Source of the DNA: Levilactobacillus brevis
Lineage (GTDB): Bacteria; Bacillota; Bacilli; Lactobacillales; Lactobacillaceae
Assembly (NCBI GenBank): GCA_003666485.1
Contig: CP032931.1
Location: 1,550,001-1,614,000, forward strand
Direction of reading: 5' to 3'
Length of the DNA: 64,000 nt
Part shown: piece by piece, positions 11,328-19,334 of the stretch
Numbering within the stretch: position 1 is the stretch's first letter
Layout: every line of letters begins with the position of its first letter
Position numbers and translations under genes: made by a program
The notes under the pieces: generated by a model
Seen by the model: the letters and a program-made list of their open reading frames with translations, nothing else
What the model was told of the DNA's origin: nothing
Database searches by the model: none

Positions 11328-12698
11328 ATGAAAACAAAAGCACCAGTCAGCAAAAACGAACGGCTAGACGTGACCATCACCGACCTGACTTATCAGGGGA
11401 TGGGTGTGGCCAAGGTCGACGACTTCCCGTTATTTATCGAGAACGCCTTACCTGGCGAAGACATCACGATTCAAGTGACCAAGGTTCAGAGTCACTACGG
11501 TTTTGCCCGCGCCATTTCATGGCAAAGTGAATCGGCCGATCGGGTCAAGGACGTCGACAAGACCTACCGGCAAACGGGGATTGCGCCATTACAACACTTG
11601 GCCTATCCCGCACAATTAAAATTCAAGCAACACCAGATTGAAGAGCTGTTCAGCAAGGCCCACCAAGACGTTGACGTTGCGCCAACGCTGGGAATGGCCA
11701 ACCCGACCCAGTACCGGAACAAGGCGCAAGTGCCCGTTCGGATGATCAAGGGCAAGCTGGAGACTGGCTTTTACCGGCAACACAGCCACGAGCTGATTCC
11801 GTTGACGGACTTCTACATTCAAGATCCCGCTATTGATGCTGCCATCGTGAAGGTTCGTGATTTGCTTCGGCAATTTGAAATTCCTGCCTACAACGAAATC
11901 AGTGACAAGGGTGTCATCCGTAACATCATGGTCCGGCGCGGTTACTACAGCCACGAGATGATGATCGTCTTGATCAGCCGTCAACAGAAGTTGCCTAGTC
12001 AAGACCAACTGGTTGACCAGATTCACAAGGCCTTACCAGAGGTCACAAGTATCGTCTTAAACGTCAATGCCAAGAAGACCAACGTCATCATGGGGAACGT
12101 GACCCGGACGCTGTACGGCAAGCCAACGATTGAGGATACCTTGATGGGCCTGACCTTCGCCATTTCGGCGCGGTCCTTCTACCAAGTGAACCCCCAACAG
12201 ACGGAAAAACTGTACCAAATGGCCATCGACAAGGCCGGCCTGACCGGCAACGAAACTGTGATCGATGCCTACTGTGGGATTGGGACGATTTCGTTGGCCT
12301 TAGCCAAGCACGCCAAGCGCGTGTACGGGGTCGACATCGTGCCTGAAGCCATTGAGGATGCCAAGGTCAACGCGCAAAAGAACCATTTAGCCAACGTTGA
12401 CTTTGCCGTGGACAAGGCCGAAGACCAAATGGCCAAGTGGCAAGAGGCCGGCATCAAGCCCGACGTCGTGGTGGTTGATCCGCCACGTAAGGGCCTGGCC
12501 GAAAGTCTGATCGACTCCACCGCGAAGATGGGGCCTAAGAAGGTCGTCTACGTCAGCTGCAACCCAGCAACCTTGGTTCGTGACGTGGCCCGGTTCCAAG
12601 AACTCGGTTACGCCATCGACGGGCCAATCCAACCCGTTGACCAATTCCCACAAACGCCACACGTGGAATCTGTGACGGTGCTGAAGCGAGTAAAATAA
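11328..12698 (+). CDS. rlmCD: 23S rRNA (uracil-5-)-methyltransferase, RlmCD type
   Basis: Methylates uridines of 23S rRNA with S-adenosylmethionine. 456 aa: TRAM RNA-binding domain (about 10-65), then a Rossmann methyltransferase with YCGIGTISL, VVVDPPRKGL and the catalytic Cys in YVSCNPATLVRD. The Fe-S cysteines present in many RumA proteins (C..CGGC.LQH) are absent; the equivalent stretch reads IAPLQHL, so no cluster is expected. Bacillus relatives modify both U747 and U1939; that specificity is inferred here. Confidence 0.92.
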   Translation: MKTKAPVSKNERLDVTITDLTYQGMGVAKVDDFPLFIENALPGEDITIQVTKVQSHYGFARAISWQSESADRVKDVDKTYRQTGIAPLQHLAYPAQLKFKQHQIEELFSKAHQDVDVAPTLGMANPTQYRNKAQVPVRMIKGKLETGFYRQHSHELIPLTDFYIQDPAIDAAIVKVRDLLRQFEIPAYNEISDKGVIRNIMVRRGYYSHEMMIVLISRQQKLPSQDQLVDQIHKALPEVTSIVLNVNAKKTNVIMGNVTRTLYGKPTIEDTLMGLTFAISARSFYQVNPQQTEKLYQMAIDKAGLTGNETVIDAYCGIGTISLALAKHAKRVYGVDIVPEAIEDAKVNAQKNHLANVDFAVDKAEDQMAKWQEAGIKPDVVVVDPPRKGLAESLIDSTAKMGPKKVVYVSCNPATLVRDVARFQELGYAIDGPIQPVDQFPQTPHVESVTVLKRVK

Positions 12699-12737
12699 TC
12701 AACAAATGCTGATGAATAGGCGTTTGTGATAGATGAG

Positions 12738-12783
12738 AAGTGTACTAATTTCCTTTTTGACGATCGAAATTAGTACGCTTTTT
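12738..12783 (+). terminator. Terminator after rlmCD
   Basis: A stem of about 15 bp with one G-T pair (12738-12752 with 12766-12780), 13-base loop and T-run. Confidence 0.85.
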
Positions 12784-12969
12784 GAGTTTAACGCTAGGGT
12801 TCAGTGGACGGTGTACTGGATTTTCGAATTGTGTTTACGAGTAGCCAACCTGCAGCGTTGCGTGAACTAAGATTTTAAGAAAATCCATAGAGGTGGTTCC
12901 TTGGTGTAGATGGATAATTTTGGTAAAGTACAAGTAAGAAGTACAGCACAAGAAGCGGGGGGAATCATC

Positions 12970-13236
12970 ATGGACAATCCGATGACCGGTAAGGTGTCAC
13001 AAAAGGGACAAGTCGTTATCCCCGTAGAAATTAGAAAAGCCTTGGACTTGAAAAAAGGAAGCAAAGTCTCATTTGAGTTAAAGAACGGCGAAATTACAAT
13101 CAAAAAATTACTTACGGCGCTAGATTGGGCTAACTTGGTTAAGCAAATTCCAGTTGAAAATGTTGATATTGACGCAGACGGTCACTATGATTCTAAAAAA
13201 TCACCTGATTTTCATGACTGGATGGTTAATGGCTAA
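12970..13236 (+). CDS. AbrB/MazE/SpoVT-family DNA-binding protein, solitary
   Basis: 88 aa from the ATG at 12970, which sits behind GGGGGGA; an upstream ATG at 12910 keeps the frame but lacks such a site. Residues 6-45 form a swapped-hairpin AbrB domain (GKVSQKGQVVIPVEIRKAL, then GSKVSFELKNGEI). The tail ends KSPDFHDWMVNG and could be a toxin-binding extension, as in AbrB-type antitoxins, but no toxin gene follows. Either an orphan antitoxin or a transcription factor. A strong terminator follows at 13368. Confidence 0.8.
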   Translation: MDNPMTGKVSQKGQVVIPVEIRKALDLKKGSKVSFELKNGEITIKKLLTALDWANLVKQIPVENVDIDADGHYDSKKSPDFHDWMVNG

Positions 13237-13367
13237 TGGGCTCGATGGACATTTATTGAGCAGTGGAATCGGCATATGAGCCACAGCCGGGACAGTACTG
13301 GTGAAGAGGTAACCGTTCAGTAAAGCAAATTGGTAAAAGTTTTAGGTGAAATTTTAGCCAAACAAAG

Positions 13368-13407
13368 CAGCGTCATCGCTGAGCAAATCAGCGGTGACGC
13401 TGTTTTT
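13368..13407 (+). terminator. Terminator after the AbrB gene
   Basis: 13368-13382 pairs with 13388-13402 with one mismatch, five-base loop, then TTTTT. The remainder of 13237-13587 holds no gene; a CCTTGGG/CCCAAGG hairpin (13540-13568) lies next to the IS element. Confidence 0.85.
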
Positions 13408-13587
13408 CTACCATTAGTCAAGTACTAATCCCGGTTTAATCCCGTTTCTTTTATGTGTCATTGGGGCTATCGGGTAAGAAGAGTGCCAATTGAAGTGATG
13501 TGGTACTTGGTTTTTGAGCTTGAGGGTAACTCAAATAGACCTTGGGTATTTCTATTTTTTGCCCAAGGAGGTACACTATACACATAG

Positions 13588-14805
13588 TCAGATTGATTGG
13601 CGCTTGACGCCGTACTTATACAACTGACTTGTTGTCACGAGATGGTAAATCGTTCTTAGGAGACGACCCATCGCGGCGATCGCAACTTTCTTTGTGCCGA
13701 CGGCTTTACCGTTGACCACTGGAAGTTGCTTTTTTCTTCTCTGATAGAAATCGTTAACGTGATTGGGGTGCCACCTTGCTGCACTGGCAATGTTTGTGAT
13801 CGCACGATAAAGAATTGCTCTGGCAATGTGATTACCTCGCTTACTGATATGATCAGTGGCGATAAAGTTTCCCGATTCGTAGTGCCTCAGATCAATTCCG
13901 ACAAAAGCGTTGAGTTTGTTACTGCTACCGAAACGGCGAATATCACCCAGCTCACCAATCAATCGGACAACTGTCTTCTCCGCAAATCCAGGAATACTCA
14001 AGAGAATGTTGAATTCCGGTAACGGCTTAGCTAACTGGACCATCTGTTTGATGATTTGATCTTTATGTGCCGAAAGCTCGGCCACTTGGCCAGCGTTATA
14101 TTGTGTTTGTATAACCACTGGAGAGCTACTGGCATCGCCTGGGTAGGAGCCTCGTGCGAGTTTCAAAAGCTTAATAGCTGTACTTTTTGCTTTGGCTTTA
14201 GAGACATGGTCACCGAATCCAAATAACTTTTTGCTGACCACTTCTGGCGTTAAGTCAAGCAAGCAATCAGGGTGTGGGTAGGTTTGCACAATATTCCAAT
14301 AGAAATTTCCTGTTGGTTTTCCCATAATAGTTTCCACTTCTGGAAAGCTCAGCTGTAAGCTGCGATGTAGTCGGTTCTTCATGCGCACTAGGTCCGAGTT
14401 GATTTCTGAGTAGAAACGACTAAGGTTCATCAAATCGCGATAGACCGGCTCTTGATAGTAAGTCAGTCGTCGTTTGAAGATCAACTGTGTCTGTGCCAAA
14501 TGAAGCGCATCGTTCTTATCGGTCTTACGAGTGCGTAAGCCGTCTAACTGCTTCTTGGCGGCCAATGGGTTGAGCTGCGTATACCGATAGCGTTGTTCGT
14601 CTAAGAAGCGTCTGAGACGTTGTGAGTATACACCAGTTGCTTCAAAGATAATCTGCGGTTCGCGGTAATCTTGTAAGTGCTTGAGAAGTTCTTGAAAACC
14701 AAACCAGTCGTTTTTGATGACGGATTGCCAAACAGTAGTCTCATCATTAATTACGGCCACACTTGAGGTGGCTTTACTAACATCGATACCGAATACAATT
14801 GCCAT
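13588..14805 (-). CDS. IS110-family transposase, IS1111 group
   Basis: DEDD transposase (RuvC-like N-terminus plus C-terminal transposase domain) of 405 aa from the ATG at 14805; an in-frame ATG at 14817 adds four residues. Seen: GIDVSKATSSVAVI near the start with the first catalytic Asp, IIFEATGVYS with a catalytic Glu, KTDKNDALHLA, and the C-terminal SIPGFAEKTVVRLIGELGDI region with AFVGIDL. It is flanked by inverted repeats, as in the IS1111 group. No frameshift, so it may be active. Confidence 0.92.
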   Translation of the reverse strand: MAIVFGIDVSKATSSVAVINDETTVWQSVIKNDWFGFQELLKHLQDYREPQIIFEATGVYSQRLRRFLDEQRYRYTQLNPLAAKKQLDGLRTRKTDKNDALHLAQTQLIFKRRLTYYQEPVYRDLMNLSRFYSEINSDLVRMKNRLHRSLQLSFPEVETIMGKPTGNFYWNIVQTYPHPDCLLDLTPEVVSKKLFGFGDHVSKAKAKSTAIKLLKLARGSYPGDASSSPVVIQTQYNAGQVAELSAHKDQIIKQMVQLAKPLPEFNILLSIPGFAEKTVVRLIGELGDIRRFGSSNKLNAFVGIDLRHYESGNFIATDHISKRGNHIARAILYRAITNIASAARWHPNHVNDFYQRRKKQLPVVNGKAVGTKKVAIAAMGRLLRTIYHLVTTSQLYKYGVKRQSI

Positions 14806-14948
14806 TGCGAACACCATCCTTTAGGTTTTTTACGTAAACATACCATCATTCTAATTTTCAATACCCGACCTTTAGGCCAACAGACTACGAACAGATTATT
14901 TGATGGTACAGTGAAGTTGCCATTTTTAGTTACGGCGTCAAGCGCCAA
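13597..14948. mobile_element. IS1111-type insertion sequence, core between sub-terminal inverted repeats
   Basis: The 18 bases at 13597-13614 are the exact inverted complement of 14931-14948. The left repeat overlaps the last codons of the transposase. Sub-terminal inverted repeats mark the IS1111 group; the true ends lie further out (roughly 13.4-13.55 and 14.96-15.05 kb) and cannot be fixed here because this family makes no clear target duplication. Confidence 0.8.
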
Positions 14949-14969
14949 AAAAGCCTGCGACATGTCAAC

Positions 14970-15036
14970 CTCACTACCACTTTACGCCAAAACGAAAGTG
15001 GTGAGAAAAGATTCCGTCGAATCATTTCTCACCACT
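14970..15036 (+). other. Two mutually exclusive hairpins at the IS1111/chitosanase junction
   Basis: The segment AAAGTGGTGAG (14995-15005) can pair with CTCACTACCACTTT upstream (14970-14983) or with TTTCTCACCACT downstream (15025-15036, about 18 bp with one mismatch). There is no T-run. It may be part of the IS end. Nothing else is seen in 15037-15236 apart from the chitosanase leader. Confidence 0.45.
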
Positions 15037-15236
15037 AAGGTTAGTCTGTTTTAGTTGGGTGTAACGCGTTATGGTCGGCCGTCAGAGCGGGAGACGTTAG
15101 CCACGATGATATTTAAAGAATAGTCGTGTTTTAAGAAAAATGGTGAATATACATGATATTTGGAGTGGTATACGTCTGGCTGAATTGTTAAGCTAGAAGC
15201 GTAATTATCGTATTGTATCGGAGGCGTGAGGGAATT

Positions 15237-16040
15237 ATGAAAATGAGACGATGGATCACTGGGGGTGCGGGACTCTTGCTCCTGGGAAGCTTACTGGGCT
15301 GCACGGCAAAGGCGCCGGGTTACCAGAACCGCCGAACGATTAAGACTGGCCAGCTACGTGCGACGACCTTTTCCCTGGTGGCCAGCGCGGAGAATTCGAC
15401 GACAAATTATCGTCAACAGTACGGTTATATTGAGGATATCGGTGATGGTCGGGGATATACGGCAGGGATCATTGGGTTTACTTCTGGTACGGGGGACCTG
15501 CGTCAAGTTGTGCAACGGTATACCCGACTAAAAAAACACCATAATGGGTTGAAACGTTATTTACCGGCACTGCGCCGGGTCAACGGGTCAGCGTCGCACG
15601 CTGGGTTAGGGCCAAAGTTTGTGGTTGCTTGGCGTCATGCAGCGAGGGACCGGCAGATGGTACAGGCTCAGGATGCTATTTTGAATCGCCAATATTTGCG
15701 CCCTGTTTTACGTGCAGCTAAGCAAGATGATTTGAGTCCCTTAGGCCAATACATTTACTATGATGCCATGGTGGTTCATGGTCCTGGCACGGATAAGTCT
15801 AGTTTTGGGGGAATCCGCCATCGGGCTAAGCAGTTGGCCAAAACACCGCGCCAGGGTGGTAACCAAGCTCATTACTTACGGGCGTTTCTACAGGCGCGGA
15901 CACCAGTGATGAAACAGGAGGCCGCGCATAAGGACCTATCGCGACTCAACGTTCAGCGTCAGTTGATCAAGGCTGGTAATTACCAGTTAACCCGGCCGTT
16001 ACACTGGAAAATGTACGGGGATGCTTACACATTGAGATAA
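15237..16040 (+). CDS. csn: GH46 chitosanase, lipoprotein
   Basis: Endo-hydrolysis of chitosan (beta-1,4 GlcN polymer) by the inverting GH46 fold. 267 aa from the ATG at 15237 behind GGAGGCGTGAGGG. An N-terminal signal with lipobox LLGC (Cys at 22) anchors it outside the membrane. The catalytic pair is visible: Glu52 in SAENS and Asp70 in DIGDGRGYT, 18 residues apart as in Streptomyces chitosanases (Glu22/Asp40); YGYIEDIGDGRGYTAGIIGF is nearly invariant in the family. It lies alone next to an IS element, with its own terminator, which suggests horizontal gain. Confidence 0.9.
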   Translation: MKMRRWITGGAGLLLLGSLLGCTAKAPGYQNRRTIKTGQLRATTFSLVASAENSTTNYRQQYGYIEDIGDGRGYTAGIIGFTSGTGDLRQVVQRYTRLKKHHNGLKRYLPALRRVNGSASHAGLGPKFVVAWRHAARDRQMVQAQDAILNRQYLRPVLRAAKQDDLSPLGQYIYYDAMVVHGPGTDKSSFGGIRHRAKQLAKTPRQGGNQAHYLRAFLQARTPVMKQEAAHKDLSRLNVQRQLIKAGNYQLTRPLHWKMYGDAYTLR

Positions 16041-16059
16041 TCTAGATTCAGACGCAAAC

Positions 16060-16120
16060 AGACTAAGATGAGCCCATAAAAATCCACCGGATTCCTTAGA
16101 GCGCATCTTAGTCTATTTAT
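16060..16120 (+). terminator. Terminator after the chitosanase gene
   Basis: AGACTAAGATG (16060-16070) pairs perfectly with CATCTTAGTCT (16104-16114); an AATCC/GGATT stem lies inside. It faces the end of the minus-strand regulator and may serve both. Confidence 0.65.
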
Positions 16121-16164
16121 CAATCTATCATTTTTATCGTAGCGCAAGCAAATCACAGAGCTAC

Positions 16165-16524
16165 TTACTTTAACCCCGTGAGTTGCGCTTGGAGCTGTTG
16201 TTTGGCATACGTCAGAACGGAACGCTGACGTTGCGGCGAGAGCTGGGCAAAAATGGCCTCGAAGTTGATGTTGTTATCCAATAAGTCTTCATCAAATCGA
16301 GGATCAATCGCAGATTTATGTATGCCTAGGGCAGTCGCGAGCTTTTCGACATTGGCGGGGCTAGGGGTGGAGCGTTGAGCAAAGTAGCCGGACAGTGTTG
16401 AGGTGGGAATGCCGGTTTTCCCCGCTAGCTCAGCCTGCGTGATGTCGCGGCTGGCTGCCTTTAAATTCTGTGCGATGATTCGACGGATATTTTTCTCAAA
16501 AGGCGATAATTCATGGCGGGGCAC
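16165..16524 (-). CDS. XRE-family transcriptional regulator
   Basis: 119 aa from the GTG at 16524, chosen because AAAGGAG lies eight bases upstream; longer in-frame starts lack a ribosome site. Residues about 10-65 are a Cro/CI-type helix-turn-helix (TQAELAGKTGIPTSTLSGYF), followed by a short alpha-helical tail ending QRQRSVLTYAKQQLQAQL. This is the build of lactobacillus phage CI-like or immunity repressors. It is divergent from a Cro-like gene at 16709, leaving a shared 184-bp control region. Confidence 0.85.
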   Translation of the reverse strand: MPRHELSPFEKNIRRIIAQNLKAASRDITQAELAGKTGIPTSTLSGYFAQRSTPSPANVEKLATALGIHKSAIDPRFDEDLLDNNINFEAIFAQLSPQRQRSVLTYAKQQLQAQLTGLK

Positions 16525-16708
16525 GACGTTCACTCCTTTGTATAATTTTAGTAAAATAACCTTTGATATCGTCATTATAACGAATTGTAAGAATACAAGC
16601 AAACTTATGAGAAAAAAACTTAAAAAACATCCCTAATTATTAATCAGCAATTGACAAAACGAATAAACTCGTTTAAGATGTGAAAGTGTTTGTAAGGAGG
16701 AGTCCGTG

Positions 16709-16954
16709 ATGGATAAGGTGCAAATGACACTGGAGGCCGCTCGGCACAATGCCGGGTACTCACAAAAGGAAGCTGCGGCTTGCTTAGGTATCCATTACCA
16801 AACGCTGGCTGCTTGGGAACGGGATAGTTCGAACCTTGGAATTCAAACGATCGAGCGTTTATCGGCGCTCTATCAGGTCCCACAGAACTATCTCTTTTTT
16901 GGTAAGAAGAGTGATTTTATCCACGCTTTGCGTCAGCGCGCGGCTAAAGGATAA
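16709..16954 (+). CDS. Small XRE-family (Cro-like) regulator
   Basis: 81 aa. AAGGAGG at 16694-16700 points to the ATG at 16709 (a GTG at 16706 is possible). Nearly the whole protein is a helix-turn-helix (YSQKEAAACLGIHYQTLAAWE) plus a short tail. Divergent from the larger regulator, in the layout of a phage CI/Cro switch, yet no other phage genes are nearby. I infer a prophage remnant or a recruited regulatory pair. Confidence 0.85.
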   Translation: MDKVQMTLEAARHNAGYSQKEAAACLGIHYQTLAAWERDSSNLGIQTIERLSALYQVPQNYLFFGKKSDFIHALRQRAAKG

Positions 16955-16986
16955 GTGAATAATTGCTTGGACCACTGGGAGGAGTC

Positions 16987-17091
16987 ATGACTAATTCCAT
17001 TTGGAATTGGGCTGCTAACGTCGCGAGGGATATTCCCTGGCGATTTTTTTGCGCCCGTAAACTGTTGGATTCGATGATTATTTTGTGGTAA
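16987..17091 (+). CDS. Possible 34-codon peptide overlapping a terminator
   Basis: ATG at 16987 behind GGGAGGAG; 34 codons rich in Trp and hydrophobic residues (begins MTNSIWNWAANVARD). The hairpin at 17021-17050 lies inside the frame, so it may be chance on top of the terminator of the Cro-like gene. Not recognised; low confidence. Confidence 0.25.
   Translation: MTNSIWNWAANVARDIPWRFFCARKLLDSMIILW
17021..17050 (+). terminator. Terminator after the Cro-like gene
   Basis: TCGCGAGGGA/TCCCTGGCGA stem with a three-base loop followed by seven T. Between here and 17462 I see no gene, only a CAGGTCAC/GTGACCTG inverted repeat at about 17250-17285. Confidence 0.8.
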
Positions 17092-17462
17092 CGTTACTGA
17101 CCTTACCAACCACCTGCCGATAGTCGTACGACGTTGAAAAGGTTGCGGTCAAAAAAGATATGAATGGTGAATCTATTCGTTGTGCGTTAGCTTACCAGCT
17201 TCATTTGATGGGGTCAAGGCAAATGCAACTGGGGGATTGTTTTGGAAAACAGGTCACTTTCAGGATAGGTACTGACGTGACCTGTGCGAATGAACATAAC
17301 TAGGATAAACGTGATTACTCATGAACTTTTCAATACAACGATTATTGACAACGAATTCTAGTGTGGGTAAACTAAAGAAGCTGTGTCAGCTACCGCCATC
17401 GGAAACGACTGGCGGCTGCGCACAAATTGGCCTCGTTAGAAGCCGGTAGGGGATGGATTGTT

Positions 17463-18290
17463 ATGAAGAAAAGTATTGTTGGTCTATTAGTTTTGGGTGG
17501 GTTAATCGGTGGTGGATTGGTCCCCCAGACAGCGCAGGCTGCCAAGAGTTATCGCATGAATTGGATGCACGCACGGGCGTGGAATCCGTGTAAGTTCCGC
17601 AAGTCTGGCTACAAGCACTATGCCTATACGCTACATAAAGTTAAGCATCATCGTTATCGGTTGAAACGCGCATTTCGGTTGGGGACCAAAAAGAATCGCG
17701 TGTTTTATCAGGTTAAAGCCACTTCACTAGGCAATAAGCGGCCTGTTGAGTATACTTATGTGACTGACAAGGGGAAGGGCGTCTGGGTGAATACCAAGTA
17801 TTTAACTTACAGTCGACCGAAGAAGACAACTAAGACCCGCACTACAAGCAATTCGCAAGCAACACAGGGATCTACGACAGGTACCACAGCGACGACCACA
17901 ACCGTAACGACTGGTAAAGAAAGTCAGTCAAGTAAATCGAGTACAACGCAACCGACTGCGAAGACAAGCGGTAAATTTTACATCAAGGACAACAAGCATA
18001 TTTCTTGGCAGGAATGGTTGAGTTTGCCAAGTCTAAGCGGTGAAGTCAAAGGGCTCACGTTCTATCACGTTGACGACGTGCCTTATGATGAAGACGGCTT
18101 CCCGTACGTGACACAGAATATGTTCTCGTCGCCGTTGCAAGCGCGGATGATGAAAAATGAATTTACTTCGGCAACTTACAGCGCCATCACCGATAAGTGG
18201 GACACCTATTATGTCAGTGACAAGCATGCCTTATTCTGCCCGACCAATACAGAAGTGGGTCAGGCCATTCGTGATAAGATGCCAGATTAA
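17463..18290 (+). CDS. Secreted protein with Thr/Ser-rich linker, function unknown
   Basis: 275 aa from the ATG at 17463. A Sec signal peptide ends near AQAAKS (about residue 28). Residues 29-120 resemble the basic, Tyr-rich surface modules common in lactobacillus secreted proteins (RVFYQVKATSLG...EYTYVTDKGKGVWVNTKYL). A Thr/Ser linker (about 125-185) leads to a C-terminal domain of some 85 aa (GKFYIKDNKHISWQEWLSLP onward) that I do not recognise. No sortase motif, so probably released or loosely held. Single gene with its own terminator. Confidence 0.8.
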   Translation: MKKSIVGLLVLGGLIGGGLVPQTAQAAKSYRMNWMHARAWNPCKFRKSGYKHYAYTLHKVKHHRYRLKRAFRLGTKKNRVFYQVKATSLGNKRPVEYTYVTDKGKGVWVNTKYLTYSRPKKTTKTRTTSNSQATQGSTTGTTATTTTVTTGKESQSSKSSTTQPTAKTSGKFYIKDNKHISWQEWLSLPSLSGEVKGLTFYHVDDVPYDEDGFPYVTQNMFSSPLQARMMKNEFTSATYSAITDKWDTYYVSDKHALFCPTNTEVGQAIRDKMPD

Positions 18291-18329
18291 GCTGTCGCGA
18301 GGCGAGGACTAAGAGGCAATTTGAGATGA

Positions 18330-18365
18330 AATCGACTGGATAATGTGATCCGGTCGATTTTTTTG
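18330..18365 (+). terminator. Terminator after the secreted-protein gene
   Basis: 18330-18341 pairs with 18348-18359 (one G-T), six-base loop, T-run of seven. Confidence 0.88.
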
Positions 18366-18437
18366 AAAAAAATTTTAAAATAAAAATGAGGGCATTTAAC
18401 GTCTTCCCCATGAACGACCGAATTTCACAAGAATTTT

Positions 18438-18451
18438 TGAAAACGCTATCA
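18438..18451 (+). promoter_or_regulatory. cre (CcpA) site upstream of the deo operon
   Basis: TGAAAACGCTATCA matches the catabolite-responsive element consensus TGWAANCGNTNWCA at every position. It lies about 105 bases before the -35 box, so its effect could be repression by roadblock or looping. Confidence 0.75.
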
Positions 18452-18531
18452 CGACGGGCTTCGATTAAGTAAAACGATTAACCCGACAAGTGAAATTTTT
18501 TAAGCCACCCCCTGCACGTTCGTTCATGATT

Positions 18532-18547
18532 TTGAACAGCGGTTCAA
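18532..18547 (+). promoter_or_regulatory. Likely DeoR operator
   Basis: Perfect palindrome TTGAAC-AGCG-GTTCAA just upstream of the deo -35 box. A further TTCATGATTTTGAA overlaps on the left. The regulator encoded in the same operon (21326-22291) is the expected ligand; this is inference. Confidence 0.6.
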
Positions 18548-18555
18548 TCCGGGGG

Positions 18556-18584
18556 TTTACAAATGTGCAGCTATCCGGTATGCT
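18556..18584 (+). promoter_or_regulatory. Promoter of the deo operon
   Basis: TTTACA (18556-18561), 17 bases, TATGCT (18579-18584), about 30 bases before the deoC start. Confidence 0.75.
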
Positions 18585-18614
18585 ATTGATGATAAATGAA
18601 AGGGGTTTCATATA

Positions 18615-19304
18615 ATGACATTAACCAAAGCACAAGTCGCAAAATACATTGACCACACGAACTTAAAAGCTGATGCTACCGAGGCCAGCATTAAACAAAC
18701 CTGTGACGAAGCAAAGCAATTTGATACCGCTTCCGTCTGCGTAAACTCTTACTGGATTCCATTCGTTGCTGAACAACTGAAGGACAGCGATGTCAATCCT
18801 ATCGCCGTTGTCGGCTTCCCACTAGGGGCCATGGCCACGGATAGCGAAGTCTTCGAAGCCAACAAGGCCATCGATGACGGCGCAGAAGAAATTGACATGG
18901 TCATCAACATTGGCGAATTAAAGTCTGGTAACAATGATGTTGTTACAGCTGACATCAAGGCTTTGGCTGATGCCGTTCACGCCAAGGGTAAGATCTTGAA
19001 GGTTATCTTGGAAACCTGCCTGTTGACCAAGGACGAAATCGTCTTGGGTTGCCAGTTAAGCGAAAAGGCCGGCGCTGACTTCGTTAAGACGTCCACTGGG
19101 TTCTCCACTGCCGGTGCCAAGGTCGATGACGTGAAGTTGATGCGTGAGACCGTTGGCGACCGTTTAGGCGTTAAAGCTTCCGGTGGTGTTCACAGCTGGG
19201 ATGAAGCCTTAGAAATGATCGATGCCGGCGCCAGTCGTTTGGGTGTCAGCGCCACGGTTGCGATTCTGACCGGTGCCGATGCAGGCGACAAAGCAGGTTA
19301 CTAG
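18615..19304 (+). CDS. deoC: Deoxyribose-phosphate aldolase
   Basis: Class I aldolase splitting 2-deoxyribose-5-phosphate into glyceraldehyde-3-phosphate and acetaldehyde. 229 aa. Opens YIDHTNLKADAT; the Schiff-base lysine is in FVKTSTGF, and ASGGVHSWDEAL is also typical. GAAAGGGG ribosome site. First gene of the deo operon; it completes the breakdown of deoxynucleosides begun by Pdp, DeoD and DeoB. Confidence 0.96.
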   Translation: MTLTKAQVAKYIDHTNLKADATEASIKQTCDEAKQFDTASVCVNSYWIPFVAEQLKDSDVNPIAVVGFPLGAMATDSEVFEANKAIDDGAEEIDMVINIGELKSGNNDVVTADIKALADAVHAKGKILKVILETCLLTKDEIVLGCQLSEKAGADFVKTSTGFSTAGAKVDDVKLMRETVGDRLGVKASGGVHSWDEALEMIDAGASRLGVSATVAILTGADAGDKAGY

Positions 19305-19334
19305 ACTTAAATTTTTGAAAGCGGGTATGTAGGT

